Assembly (NCBI RefSeq): GCF_022458985.1
Contig: NC_061783.1
Coordinates: 16,871,913 to 16,935,912 of the forward strand
Length of the DNA: 64,000 nt
Direction: 5' to 3'
From: Mugil cephalus
Taxonomy: Eukaryota; Chordata; Actinopteri; Mugiliformes; Mugilidae
The notes beneath the pieces were generated by a model. It searched no databases. It saw only the letters and a list, made by a program, of their open reading frames with translations, and had not been told where the DNA came from. Both the position numbers and the translations under genes were made by a program. Numbering within the stretch: position 1 is the stretch's first letter; each line of letters opens with the position of its first letter. Shown here piece after piece: positions 19,401 through 30,400 of this stretch.

Positions 19401-20270
19401 GTAATTGCTCAGCTTGGTAGTAGTTTCTTTATGCTTTAGTATTTCCAGCTGCTTCTCCATCTCTGCAATTTTTGATTGGGACATAAACACATTGAGGAAA
19501 GACTAGAAATTTCGGCAAAAGTTTCAGTTGCTATTGTTGAAAGTGAAGCAGAAACAGAAATTAACTCGACAAAAAAGACACAGTGCCGACTAGTGATTGG
19601 GTGGTGTTGTTACAGAGTGAGACAGAGCGACGAATGTAAGTGTTCACACTGGCTCCATGCGTAGATCCCGTAATGAGCCTTTAGTTTCAAGCTCACATTT
19701 AGTGGTTCGTACTTTCATTAATTAAACTGACCTAGAAGTCGTCATGTTTTATCAGTTATTTATCACCCATAAAAACAATGAATTAAATAAATGCATCTTT
19801 TTTTCTCCAGGTGTCTTGTCCTTCTTTTTCTTCGCCGGACGAATCCGTCTCCCAGGCGACACCTTCCGCTCCGAAAACCTCAACTACTACTGGATGCCAA
19901 TTATTGTAAGATAATTACAAACCACACTTTGGTGTATTTTTTAAAAACCTTTTACATTTTAGTTGGACCTCCTTTAACTTTTCTCCACCCATGTGTAGAC
20001 GGTGGTGTTCGGCAGCTACCTCATAGCTCACGGGTTCTTCAGCGTTTACAACATGTGTGTCGACACACTCTTCCTCTGCTTCTGTGAGTAAACTCGGTAA
20101 ACTTGGTCACATTTAACTGAATTTGAACAACACTCATGGTCTGTTTGGTTCCTCTCACAGTGGAGGACCTGGAGCGTAACGACGGATCTCTGCAGAAGCC
20201 GTACTTCATGTCCAAAAACCTGATGAAGATCCTCAACAAATCCAACAAGGAACCAAAACGGGATAAATGA
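6829..20270 (+). CDS. slc44a4: Choline transporter-like protein 4 (SLC44A4)
   Basis: Multi-pass plasma-membrane solute carrier of the CTL family; the mammalian orthologue is linked to choline and thiamine pyrophosphate uptake. Coding exons: 6829-6871, 11777-11825, 11954-12027, 12987-13065, 13157-13256, 13361-13486, 13581-13641, 13737-13857, 14338-14421, 15028-15140, 15591-15713, 16150-16249, 16381-16473, 16597-16699, 16871-17130, 17956-18050, 18167-18270, 18362-18435, 18590-18660, 19811-19905, 19999-20083, 20161-20270. The frame is continuous, 720 residues (human about 710). The start exon encodes [15 protein letters not shown] and joins to [20 protein letters not shown], the family N-terminus. 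Then come the first membrane helix with [13 protein letters not shown], Cys-rich extracellular loops with NxS/T sites, and the conserved [39 protein letters not shown] and [18 protein letters not shown]. Adjacency to ehmt2 matches human SLC44A4-EHMT2 and argues against SLC44A2. Confidence 0.94.
7419..7447. repeat. poly(A) tract in slc44a4 intron 1
   Basis: Nearly pure A run of about 29 nt, probably a retroelement tail or simple slippage repeat. No element body was recognised upstream. Confidence 0.6.
7934..8268. mobile_element. Small inverted-repeat element (MITE), TTAGGTACACTTG family
   Basis: The left end 'TTCATTAGGTACACTTGTGA' (7951-7970) and right end 'TGTAAGTGTACCTAATGTT' (about 8232-8251) are inverted copies. 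The roughly 300-bp element between them has no coding capacity. Its left end matches the start of the element at 45339 ('TTAGGTGCACTCGTGAAAAT'). The terminal word resembles Tc1-like ends with TTAGGTACACCTTG, so it may be a deletion derivative. Lies in slc44a4 intron 1. Confidence 0.6.
8527..9046. mobile_element. MITE of about 520 bp with CCTGAGACC ends
   Basis: It opens with 'CCTCCTGAGACCTGAGC' and closes with 'GGACGCAGGGTCTCAGGGG', which are inverted over the CCTGAGACC core. The inside is AT-rich and includes 'GTCCACATGTGTGGACACGT'. A phrase near the right end (about 8855-8885, 'TTTTGCACCTCGTCCAC') recurs loosely near 32850. No transposase; superfamily not assigned. Confidence 0.5.
9050..11776. 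other. slc44a4 intron 1, remainder
   Basis: About 2.7 kb with no recognised coding sequence or named repeat. Short unrelated open frames occur by chance. The part from 11140 to 11776 is less AT-rich and has long word-like non-repetitive sequence, compatible with a conserved non-coding element, but that cannot be shown without alignment. Confidence 0.3.
16349..16366. repeat. (GT)n microsatellite before slc44a4 exon 13
   Basis: Short GT dinucleotide run just upstream of the exon 13 acceptor (exon starts 16381). The spacing suggests it sits in or near the branch/polypyrimidine area. Confidence 0.7.
17400..17850 (-). mobile_element. Rex1/CR1-type LINE fragment (reverse-transcriptase ORF tail and 3' UTR)
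   Basis: On the minus strand, 17837-17600 reads [14 protein letters not shown], then [20 protein letters not shown], then degenerate sequence. This is the characteristic C-terminal end of the ORF2 protein of fish Rex1/CR1-like non-LTR elements. Downstream on the same strand (17580-17400) the AT-rich sequence with TTCATATGATAATTCTGTAT fits the 3' UTR of such elements. It is 5'-truncated and decayed, inside slc44a4 intron 15. Confidence 0.6.
19430..19640 (+). repeat. Unnamed interspersed repeat, copy A (slc44a4 intron 19)
   Basis: Words in order: 'GCTTTAGTATTTCCAGCTGC', 'CCATCTCTGCAATTTT', 'GCAAAAGTTTCAGT', 'ATTGTTGAAAGTGAAG', 'AAAAAGACACAGTGCC', 'TAGTGATTGGGTGG'. The same words occur in the same order and orientation at 30370-30590. 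Non-coding and not assigned to a class. Confidence 0.65.
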
Positions 20271-20735
20271 AAGGACTGAAGATCTTTCCTCTTCCCTCAG
20301 AAACCACACTTTACTTGCATCTTTTATAATTCGTAACACTTCACGTTTTTCCAGATCTGTTTACCAAAAACTAATTTGCACTTTTTAAATGATGATTATT
20401 GTGTGTGTGTGTGTGCTCACGCTGATGAGTGTGCGGTTTTCAAAGGATTGTGACTTTTTATGTTGTAGCCTCAATCATTTCTGATGTTTTAAAGAATATT
20501 AAGAGTTCAGCTGCGAACATTTTACCGCGTTAAACAGCCCCGAGATGAACGAACATTTAGCTTTTACAGAGAAATGTCTTTTTTTTTTCAAAGAAAAGAG
20601 AAAAGAAAGGTTCTTACCCAAAATATATTTTTAGATATTATTTGTAAAAAGCTTGTTTTGTAAAAACATTTTCATGAACGCGACGTTCTGCCGTGTTAAA
20701 AAATTGTGAAATAAAGCTGTAAATATGATTAATGA
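20271..20735 (+). other. slc44a4: slc44a4 3' UTR with poly(A) signal
   Basis: Begins after the TGA at 20268-20270. It carries a GT run at 20400-20414 and an AATAAA at 20710-20715, about 440 nt downstream. This is the best candidate transcript end. Confidence 0.6.
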
Positions 20736-23190
20736 TATCAAACGTCTCCCTTGTCTTCAGTGTTTTTCTTTAATACTTTAATAAACAGCCATTGATATTT
20801 CACTTCATATTTATCACCAGGCAACAGAAACACAATAAATCACCTTTTAGTTCTGGATATTTTTTTCAGTTTTTAGTATTTGATTATTAGTAGTATTTAT
20901 ATTTTTAATTTGATGCTCATTAAAAAAACAAAGCTTTATTTCCAATCAGATGCAATGTGAATGTATCTCCTGAACAAAAGCAACACTGGCATTAACTGAT
21001 TATCTCATTAGGTTAAAGTGGACTATCAAACCATAACTTCTCTGGAGTCCTTTGCATTAATAAGGATCCAGTTGATGTGATTCGTGCATCTGGTGAGGAC
21101 TCCTCCTGAGCTCCTCCTCTTTGGCACTGGGAGGAGATCCTGGGGTATAGAACCAGACTTATTATTGATAACATATCTCAACACAATGGGATGCCTCATT
21201 AGGGAACAAGCGGGTGTTTCTAGGGGGGGAGAGAGAGAGAAATGTCTGGGCTGCCATGGTTACTGAGAACCAACATGAGATAAGCAGATGAAAAACAGAC
21301 AGAGAGATGAATGCTGGATCAAATTAGGGACTAATCTGGCCCGTAGGATGAATTTGCCAAGTATGAAAATTACATAGATGACAATAGCTGGAATTTTTCA
21401 ATAAAATGAACTAAGGGTTGGTGCTGTTTTAATGAGAGTTGTGGCCATAACAGAAAGTTGAGACCCAGAACTAAACAGCAGGTGGCAGCAACGCACCAAA
21501 ATTACACTTACAGTTCATTAAACGTTGACATTTTTATACTTCAGAGGGATGGACCATGTCCCAGTCTGATACTGGAGAGGAGGTGGAGTATTTATCGCAG
21601 CCTCACCTGCAGCCAATTAAGAACCAACCATCAAACTAACAAGCTTGTCTTTGTACGGGTGGAAGAGCCTCCATGCCTCATTTACTGACGTAGAGTAGGT
21701 ATTAGTAAATTAATTTGACTATCATTGATTAATCTATTGAGAAATGTGTCCAACAAAACTCTACGTTCAGCTTTCATCAAATTATTAGATTTAAGAAGCG
21801 TGATTAAGGAAATATCTGCTGACGTGTATCACACTGATTTAGATCCTCTTTTTTTTTTTTTCTTTTTAAGCACATGGTCGTTTATAATTCTTGTAAATAT
21901 TGTGTTTTTTTCCTATTTTTTTTTTATTTTAAATATATATATTATATATGCTGTATCTACAGAGCCCTTCACGGTTTGTAAACAATGTGACTTTTTTTTA
22001 GGGGCGTGGCTTAACTGGATGCAAAACATCTCAAAAACTAATACACTCTCCGAGACCGTGAGTGTTATTTTAAAAAGTTGACTCTGACCAATGGGACTAT
22101 ATTCACCGACTCCTACACTCTCACTCACTGGATGGACATTTGACCAAAGGAGGACACAGAGGGGACGAAGTCTGGTCTGTCTTTATCAAGTGAAGCCTCT
22201 CCTGCAAAGATATTAAAAGTAGTGAGTGGAGCCACTGTGGAGAGTAACGTAGTAAATGTACCTTTTGCGCAGACACCCCTGAAACACACAACTAACACTG
22301 CGTTAGCTCGCGGTTAGCATTAGCATTAATGTGTAACAAGAATCCCCCAAATAAGCTATTAACTTCACGTAATTTCAGTCTCGATTTAGTCTAAGCCATA
22401 ACATTTTCCAGGCTGAAACTGATTATGCATTACAAATTAATCCGACCAGATATGAAGTGTACACGTTGTTGATTGTCTCACTTTTACTTGCGAAAGCAAA
22501 TTTGTCTATGACTGACAGTGGCTGGTAAAGCTTTGTGTTAGTGTTTTTGATTTTACGGTTTTGGCACCAAAAAATAAAGCTGAGAGTGACAGTTGTCGCC
22601 TCAAGTTTCTCTCTGTTTTGTCTCCAGCTAACATTGTGATGTCACAGTGACGTAGGCCACGGGGGGGTCTATTTAATACCTGAAATTAAGTTAAGTTTTG
22701 AATTTACTGAAGTTCGAGGAAGTAGCTGAGCAGCTGGTAATGAACAAACAACCGGTCCTTAGATAACACCAACACGTACACAATGAGGACAGAAAGCGAG
22801 TTAGTGTTTTAATCGACTTTTAATCTCCTGGACCGTTTGGTTTTGCACAATGTCTCCATGTTTAGTCGGTCAGTAGCGACTCGCTTCAGTTTTAGTGTCA
22901 CACAAAGCCCTGTAACACAAAGAGTAGCATCAACAGACAAGTACACGGGAAATGACGAGCCCCAGCCGGCTTCATCTCTGAACCCTGGAGTCAACTCTCG
23001 TTACATGTGGTGGTTCGTGTGCTGAATAATTACACTCTAGAGGCATATGGTAGACCAAACTTCTGTCTGGTGGCATTGTGGGTAATGTAGGCATCAGATA
23101 TCGGGTCTGAATGTGGGTCTTTTTACACATTTCGACGAAGGTGTGTTAATTACTCCTCACATCACATTCGCAGGGAAGGAATTAATTAAG
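20736..23190. other. Intergenic, slc44a4 to rnf5 (convergent genes)
   Basis: About 2.5 kb between tail-to-tail genes with no recognised gene. It holds a hAT-like fragment at 21320-21485 and long T runs at 21850-21925. Several short open frames have no recognisable protein content. Confidence 0.5.
21320..21485 (+). mobile_element. hAT-like non-autonomous element fragment (copy 2)
   Basis: 'ACTAATCTGGCCCGTAGGAT', 'GAATTTGCCAAGTATGAAAA', 'TTACATAGATGACAATAGC', 'GTGGCCATAACAGAAAGTTG' line up in order with the copies at 6240 and with the reverse complement of 62241-62654. The left terminus is missing. Confidence 0.6.
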
Positions 23191-23194
23191 CGTT

Positions 23195-24423
23195 ATGGGC
23201 AGCAAGTATTTATTTATTTTTATTTTAACTTTTTTAAACAAAGGAGTTCTATGAACCAGGAACCAGATTCGTTTCTCGCTTTACAAAAGCATCTCGAGGC
23301 CCGTCCTCTCTCCTCCTTCGCTCTCCGAGGCTGGTCGACCAGTCAGGAACACGTAAAAACAGCATTTACAATATTCATATGTACAAATATATAATGTATA
23401 CACACACACACGCGCAATCACACACACACAATCAAAAAAAAAAAAAAAGATAAGTGTGACAGAAGTGTTTTACATAATCGGAGGGTGGGACAGTTTGTTT
23501 GTTTTCACCTTCATCATGTTACGGCAAAATAATTTATCGTCCAGCTTCTTATCCAGCTAACGTTAACACAGCCGTGATCTGTGGCGGTACCGACGAGGAC
23601 AGAAGCGGCTCGACACCAGCACGCGCTCAGATGTTTGGGACAGCTCCGTCTACAAATGACTTCACAGTGCAATGGCAGTTTTTTTTTACTCGTTAAGACA
23701 AATGTATATAAAAACGCATCCGTCTGGGCCGTTCCTTTAATTTCTGTCTGAATTCTAGGAGCGCATCTCACGAGGAAACCGTAAACAGGAACAAGTGTTA
23801 ATTCCATTTTTTTCCACCCACCCAAACGACCGACCGACCCGCTACTCTTTGGCCTTCACGTCGGCCTCAGCAGCCGTTAAACGTTATCGCTCTGCACCAG
23901 AGACTCCTCCCAAAACAGAATTAATCAATTCCTCTAATATTCCTCCACAGGGTTCGACAACAACAAAAAAAAAAAAAAAAAAATAAACAAAAGAAGAAAT
24001 CTTTACACAGGTCACCCTGATCACATAATACTGTCTCTGAACAGCCCTCAGTGTGCATATATCTACAGGTGTGTGCAGAGAAAGAGAGCTAACGCCACGT
24101 AGTAGTTTTAAGGATTCGCGCAGTTCTACTTTCCAGTGTCAGAACGGAGCAGACCGGGGGCAGGACTCTGCCTCCTCAAATTTTACAAGAAGAAGAAGAA
24201 GTAGTAAACCAAATTTTCTTGGTTTGAACACAAAGCTCTGCCCTCTCCCAGGTTAGGCGAGTGTGCGTCTGTGGCTCGAGTTAAGTGTGTGAGTTGTTAT
24301 CATTTTTTTTTTGTTTGTTTTTTTTTTGTTTTTGCTCTCCTCTCTCTCCCCAGTCGTCGATCCACTCATCCGTCATCCATCCATCCATGCATCCATCCAT
24401 CCGTCAAATCCGCCGAGTCCCCG
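23195..24423 (-). other. rnf5: Probable rnf5 3' UTR
   Basis: Follows the rnf5 stop (TGA at 24426-24424 on the minus strand). Candidate poly(A) signals on the minus strand lie in the TTTATTTATTTTTATTTT run at about 23207-23225, giving a 1.2 kb UTR. It includes CA repeats at 23400-23430, a long A run at 23963-23982 and a short CATC microsatellite at 24376-24402. The end point is inferred. Confidence 0.4.
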
Positions 24424-27400
24424 TCACACGCTCAGCAGCCAGAAGAAGAAGAAGATGGCCACGAACAGGAAGAGCGAGTCTTGCCAGTTGTTATTGCCGT
24501 TGTTGATGTTACCGTTGCCTTGGTGATCGCCTGCATAGTGGTCTGAGGGCAGAGAGGAAGAAAGGATGGAGTTAAGATAAGATCAAAAGGTGTAAGGTGT
24601 AAAGCAGTGGCTCATGGCATAAGCTGTATGCATTTTATTTCTTTATTGCCTTCAAACATGCGGCCCGCGGGCCAAAACTGGCCCACCGGAGGGTCCATTC
24701 TGGCCCGTGGGATTATTTGCAAAGAAAGAGGAGAAGAATAAAAAAGGATGGAGGAAGAGAGAAGATAGACAGTGAGGAGAGGGAGGAAGGATAAGAGGGA
24801 AGAGGAGAAGATGATGACGGTGGAGGCGAAGCAGAAGTAAGAGAAGAAGACTGAGGAAAACGAGAAAAGAAGGAAGAAGAAGATGGAGGAGGAAGACAAA
24901 AAAAGGAGGATTGAAAATCAGAAATATGGAAGAAGAAGACGAGGGGATGAGGAGGAGAAAGGGGAAGACAAAAAGGAGGAGGTGTAAAATAAATAAAAAA
25001 AATAATAGGAAGAAGAGGAGTGGGGAGGAGAAGGGGATGAACAAGGAAGAGTAGAAGAAGAAGATGGGGACAGAGGAGTGGAAGGAGGAGGAAGAGACAG
25101 TTGTTTTACCTGCTCTGTGAAAAGGGTCGTTAGCATTGAAGACTGTGGTGAAGAAGCCGAAGGGGAAAGCACCGATGCCGAATGACATGTGGAAGCCAGT
25201 GTCCCCGAAACCCTGGAACATCTGAGAGAAGAGCAACAAACGGGGTTTACAACAAAACACAATAAAGATGATTCATCACTATTAAGATCGTGATGGTCTG
25301 TGAGGAGACTCACCCCGCCTCTGCTCTCTGGCTCTGTTCTCTGTCCCTGAGGCCGGGGCGGAGTTTTCAACCTGAAGACAGAAAAAGAAACGAGGGGGTC
25401 ATGATGGAGCAGTCGTGAAGCGAACGCAGACCTGCGTAGACGACCACGAGTACCTGGGATCCTCCTGGCTGGAGCTCCCTCTACCGTACAGCGGGATGAC
25501 TTTCTCTCTGCTGATGCCCGCCTTGCACACGGGACACTGCTGCTGGGTCGGCCGCGTCTCCAACCACTGAAAGTTAAATAAAAAAAAAAAACATAGTTTA
25601 TAGTACAGGTTAGATACACCCATCTCTGCTCTTTGATGTCTAGTGACTGTGTTAGAAATTAGCACAAAGCTGCGGTTTCTTTTTCAGAAACAACATGAAT
25701 GGATAAAACCTTTTAAGTTTCTTTCTTAATTGAATGTGCCTACACTCAAAGTGCTGCACATGGTTAAGTGGTGAGTAGTTGAGGCATTAAGTGCATTAGC
25801 ATCTTTAAGCTGCACTAAGACAAGCGCTTAAATTAACACAGAGGAGATTTCAACTTATATGTTAGACTCCTACTCTTGGGACGGTGTGATGTAACATGTA
25901 ACTAGTGTTATTTTTTCCTTTTATTATTTGGGAATAGGATGAAATAGACACATATTTACTTAATATATGTTTTTTCTCCCTCAATTTTATCATGGGACTA
26001 ATCTAAAAGGTTCTGAACCTCCATGCACCAAAACAGGGTAATAGGCTCAAACTTGCAGTTCCAGGAATGACCACTAGAGGATGGCTCCAAGAGTGAGTCA
26101 ATCAACATCAACTTCTACGTTTACAGTCTGATTTCCTCATTCATTACACTGATTTTTATAAAACTCACTCGTTTGGTCATCTGTTTAACTAGAGGTCACC
26201 CGTCTGCCTCGACTCCCCTCAGCCTAATTTTCATATTTTTGTACTTTATAATTAATTTTTTTAATGATCGATTTATGATTTTTATGATATCGATACATCT
26301 AAACATAAAAACACCTCAGAAGAGCGTAAAAATATTATATTATATAAATATTTGAGAGATTTTTCAAAATGTCCATTACCATTATTGTGATATTTTGGTT
26401 TTGTGCATTTCTAGGTGTAATGGAAACGACATTTTACATGTCTGAAGTTACATCAGAAGACATTTTTACTTTTGTGAAAACATCCAAATTCTTTTAATTT
26501 AGAATTTAACATGAGACAACATTAGGCCACTTCTTCTTCTTGGTAGCTAATAAAGGAGTTAGGCTCAGCATTGATGCAGGCATGGACCTTGTAGACCATA
26601 TCAGACCCGAGAAAGTTTCCTCGATCTTCTCTGGTTGGCTGAATGAAAACCAAATACTTCTAAACCTCACTGAGAGACACAATTTAAAATGTGTGCTGAA
26701 GTGATCATATATGGTTCCCTTGCCCCATAAAGGATTAACATTTATAGAATTTTGAATAATATCCAACCAAACGACTCAGTTTTGAGATCTGTGTAGCTTG
26801 TCAAACTGTCCAAAAGTCAATGATACCTGAATGACCTGCCCAGTGTTTATGACTTATAGATATGCAGCCCCACCTACTTATGATTCAGATTATTCAGTCA
26901 TTATATGAGCTATCTCACCTGTAAAGTACTGTAAAAGAACTGCTGACAGTTTTTTTCCACCTGTTGCATGCACCACTTCTCTTGTTATGTATTGTGTTTA
27001 GATGCTATACGTATGACATAATCAGGTGTATGCATCATCTCGTTCCTTCTATAATATCTTCCCTCCCCTTTTCAGTCTCTACCTTAAGCAGATGCTCTTT
27101 TTTTCCCCACCACTGCACCCTTGCCGCCATTAGTGCTTCTTCTTGTGATAATTTGTGTTGTTCAATTGAGGCAGAATGCCTGCAAACCCCGTCATCGCTC
27201 ATCAAAATAGTTCCCGCACTGTTTCATATCCTTGCTAATCACTCATAGGCCTTAATTAGCACAGAGGAGGCGGTGAGAGAGCTGAGCTGAGGTCTAATCA
27301 ATCACAGCATCGATAGGTCCTGTGCAGGGTCGCGTATGGGGTTTCAAAGGGTCTTAACAAAGACACATGACAAAAAGAAATACTCACTTGGTGAAGACAG

Positions 27401-30400
27401 GGCCAGCTGCAAAGACACAGAAAGAAAAAGATTAATTTACATTCTCACAATAGCTCCTTTCTCTCAAAATGTCACTCGCAGCTCGCTTTAATAACACCAA
27501 CATTCCCGGAGGCTGTTTATTAAATGAGTATTTGTGGCTGCAGAGAATAGATGGCGGCTCTGGTCAGATTTTTCTTTGAGTCGCACACTTGGGCCAAAAG
27601 AACCCGCTCCTAACGAGGTGGCTGATTGAAGTCGTCCCCGCTCCCCGTCGCCGGTATTAATTGGCTCCATCTGTTGTGAACAGTTACCAGGAGCCTTAGC
27701 GGAGCCAGGCCTTGGCCAGGCCGACCCGCTGATGCATTGTGGGAGTGCAGGATGCAAGGTCCCGGTCGGAGGAAACACGGGAGTCTATTTCAAGAGATGG
27801 ACAGCGGCGGAGAACATTTCTACAAATTACATTAGCCAGTGCATGCCCCGCAAAATAAAGAGATTTAATTCACATCAGCCACTTCCTCTCTTGCCTGGAG
27901 TTATCAGCCACTCTCATCCACAGACTCATTTCCTTTCTGTCTCCCCAGACACTAAACACAGAAATATATCTTAAGCAGAGAGCATCAATAATCCCAGATT
28001 TGTCAGTACTTATTGATTAAATCTCGCAATGTGGCAAAAATATTCAACTCAATGAGTTATTTTTGCTTGAAAAACAGTCTCAGTACATTAGCGCCTCAGT
28101 CCTAAGGTAAGCTTTATGATCTGTGGTGTAATATATGATTACAGTGAAGATAAGGTAAGAGGGTTACCTAGGCAACCAGAGATCATACAGTCCACTAGTT
28201 ACCAGCTGTATACAAAGAGATGGACGACAAGTGTATCTGTTTATATGCAGACGACGCTTTATACGTCATTCGACAAACTAACTTTAACCTTTAAATTAAT
28301 ACAAAAATAGGATCTACAGGGTGGTCTGCACCTACATTTATACAAAACTATATGAAAAATAGTTTGTGACTTACTGGTTTAAGAGTTACTGTCTTAATGG
28401 AGGAAATGAAAAGAGATTGACTTTAAGATTGTTGGAGTATTTGAATGACTGACTTAAGATTAGTAGTGATTATAGAAAATGTGTTTTTAAATAAAATAAA
28501 TAGTTCACTATTACGGCTCTATTAAGACAGAAATCTGTTTTTCCTAATGAATTTCATTTTATTTTGATCAGCATGAACATTTAATGAGGTCAGACGCACC
28601 TACAGAAAATAGTTTTCCCTTCAGTTTCACTTTTAATTAACTTACAGGTATGAAAGCTCTCTTTATCTTAATCCTGCACTGGAGTCGTCTGTGTTTCATC
28701 AGATAAATGTGGAAACTGCTGTTCTATGTTTGGTTAATTAGAGCACAATGATGGCACTTCTGCCTCTGGTCAAATGTTTAATATGTTTAGTGACGTCAGC
28801 ACACGGAGCAACTTTTCAAAAAAACGAAGACGATTCTGTCTGGAAGATTGTCTGAGAGGATTAAAAACACATTTGTCACATTTTTGTTTTCTGACGTTCG
28901 TCTGCTCCACATACGTCAGGGATTCTTTGCCAGATAAAGTTACAGTAAGTAACTCGGGGTCATGACGAGGAACAGGCAGGGCTTGTTTTCAGCACTTGCA
29001 TAACAAACGTTCAAACCCTCGCTGCCTCAGGTGAGCTGAACCAAACGCCTTAACGTGAACAAAGTAACCAGCTGAGACGGACTGAACCGTGGGGTCAGTC
29101 TGTTACAAACACATTTCAGGCTTCATTCGGCGTGAACAGTATTTGGGTTGTTACTGGCTGTTAGATGGCTGAATGGCATTCCTTTGGACACAGACAGCTG
29201 AACAAAGCATAAAGCCCAGGTTAACACAACAACTGATTAAACATGTGAGCGCACGTAAAGCTGAGCCGCTTGCTTTCCAATAAGTGGCAGGGAAAACATT
29301 GACTCCCTCATGTGAACCCCCACTAATTAATGCAGGCTGATTTGTTTCATAACATCCCATTAAAATAAGAATGCAAGCCAAAACTGGATTACTGTCTGGT
29401 TTGTCCTGTATGACATTAAATCTGCAGAAATGAATAAGCGATTTCCGTCTTTTCGTAGCATGAAAAAGTTTTTAACTACTCAGTGTAAATATGGAATTTA
29501 TCATAAGATTTCAAAACTTTTCCAACTCTAGTCACAGACTCAAGGACAGAGGCTGATCTTTACGACGCTAGTTAATAATAAATTACCAAGCATAGACATT
29601 TCTGCTAAGATAAAAAACTGCTGAGAAACTGTGAAGAATGACATTAGCAGTGGCATCGAGGGCTACGGCTGAAATCTGGTAATTATGAATTTATCAAACA
29701 CAAAACACAGAAACAGAAAAATAGGGACGTTTTTTCTGAATGACTGACTACAACCAGGATATATTCACAACACTTATACTATTTACAATAAAAAATGCTA
29801 GCCATAACTCTTAAGTTTCTGCTGATTGACAAATAGTTTGAGAACTGTAAGTCTAGTTTAGGCGTTGCTGCTTGTCTCACAACTGTCTGCAGCTTTTCGG
29901 TCAATTCTGTGTGTTGAATCATTGGAGGCACGAGACCAAATAAACCAAATGAACCACTCCGATTGGCTGTTCAGCAGAGAGGACGAGTGCACGAGAAGTT
30001 AAAAAATAAAACACTTAATTCAAAGGACACATGGGGTCTCTAACCTGAACATTCAATTCCACATTTATTTTTTTAAAATCAAAATTACAAGATCATTTGT
30101 TTGTAGCTCTACCTAGCATCGTAGCTAATAGTAGCCCCTCCCGTTTCCCCCTTTTTGAATGATAAAATACAGAACACTGCCACCTGCTGGTATGAAGAGT
30201 TAATCCCTTTTCACGCAGGTGCAGCGTACTAGCCAAACGCCATAATGGTTAGTTCAAGTGCAACTTTTTGACCCAGGCATCGTGAACGGTTACATGCAGA
30301 ATCTAGGACGTTAACGCAGACCCTAACGCTGTAGTTGATGTGCACCTCTGCGTCTGCTTGATGGTAGCGTTTTTCCGCTTTAGTATTTCCAGCTGCTCCA

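Noticed and set aside
24652-25619. Minus-strand open frames of 202 and 233 codons rich in Ser, Leu and Phe
   Set aside because: They run through real rnf5 exons and then into the polypyrimidine intron tract; only the spliced pieces 25566-25454, 25371-25314 and 25221-25110 are coding.
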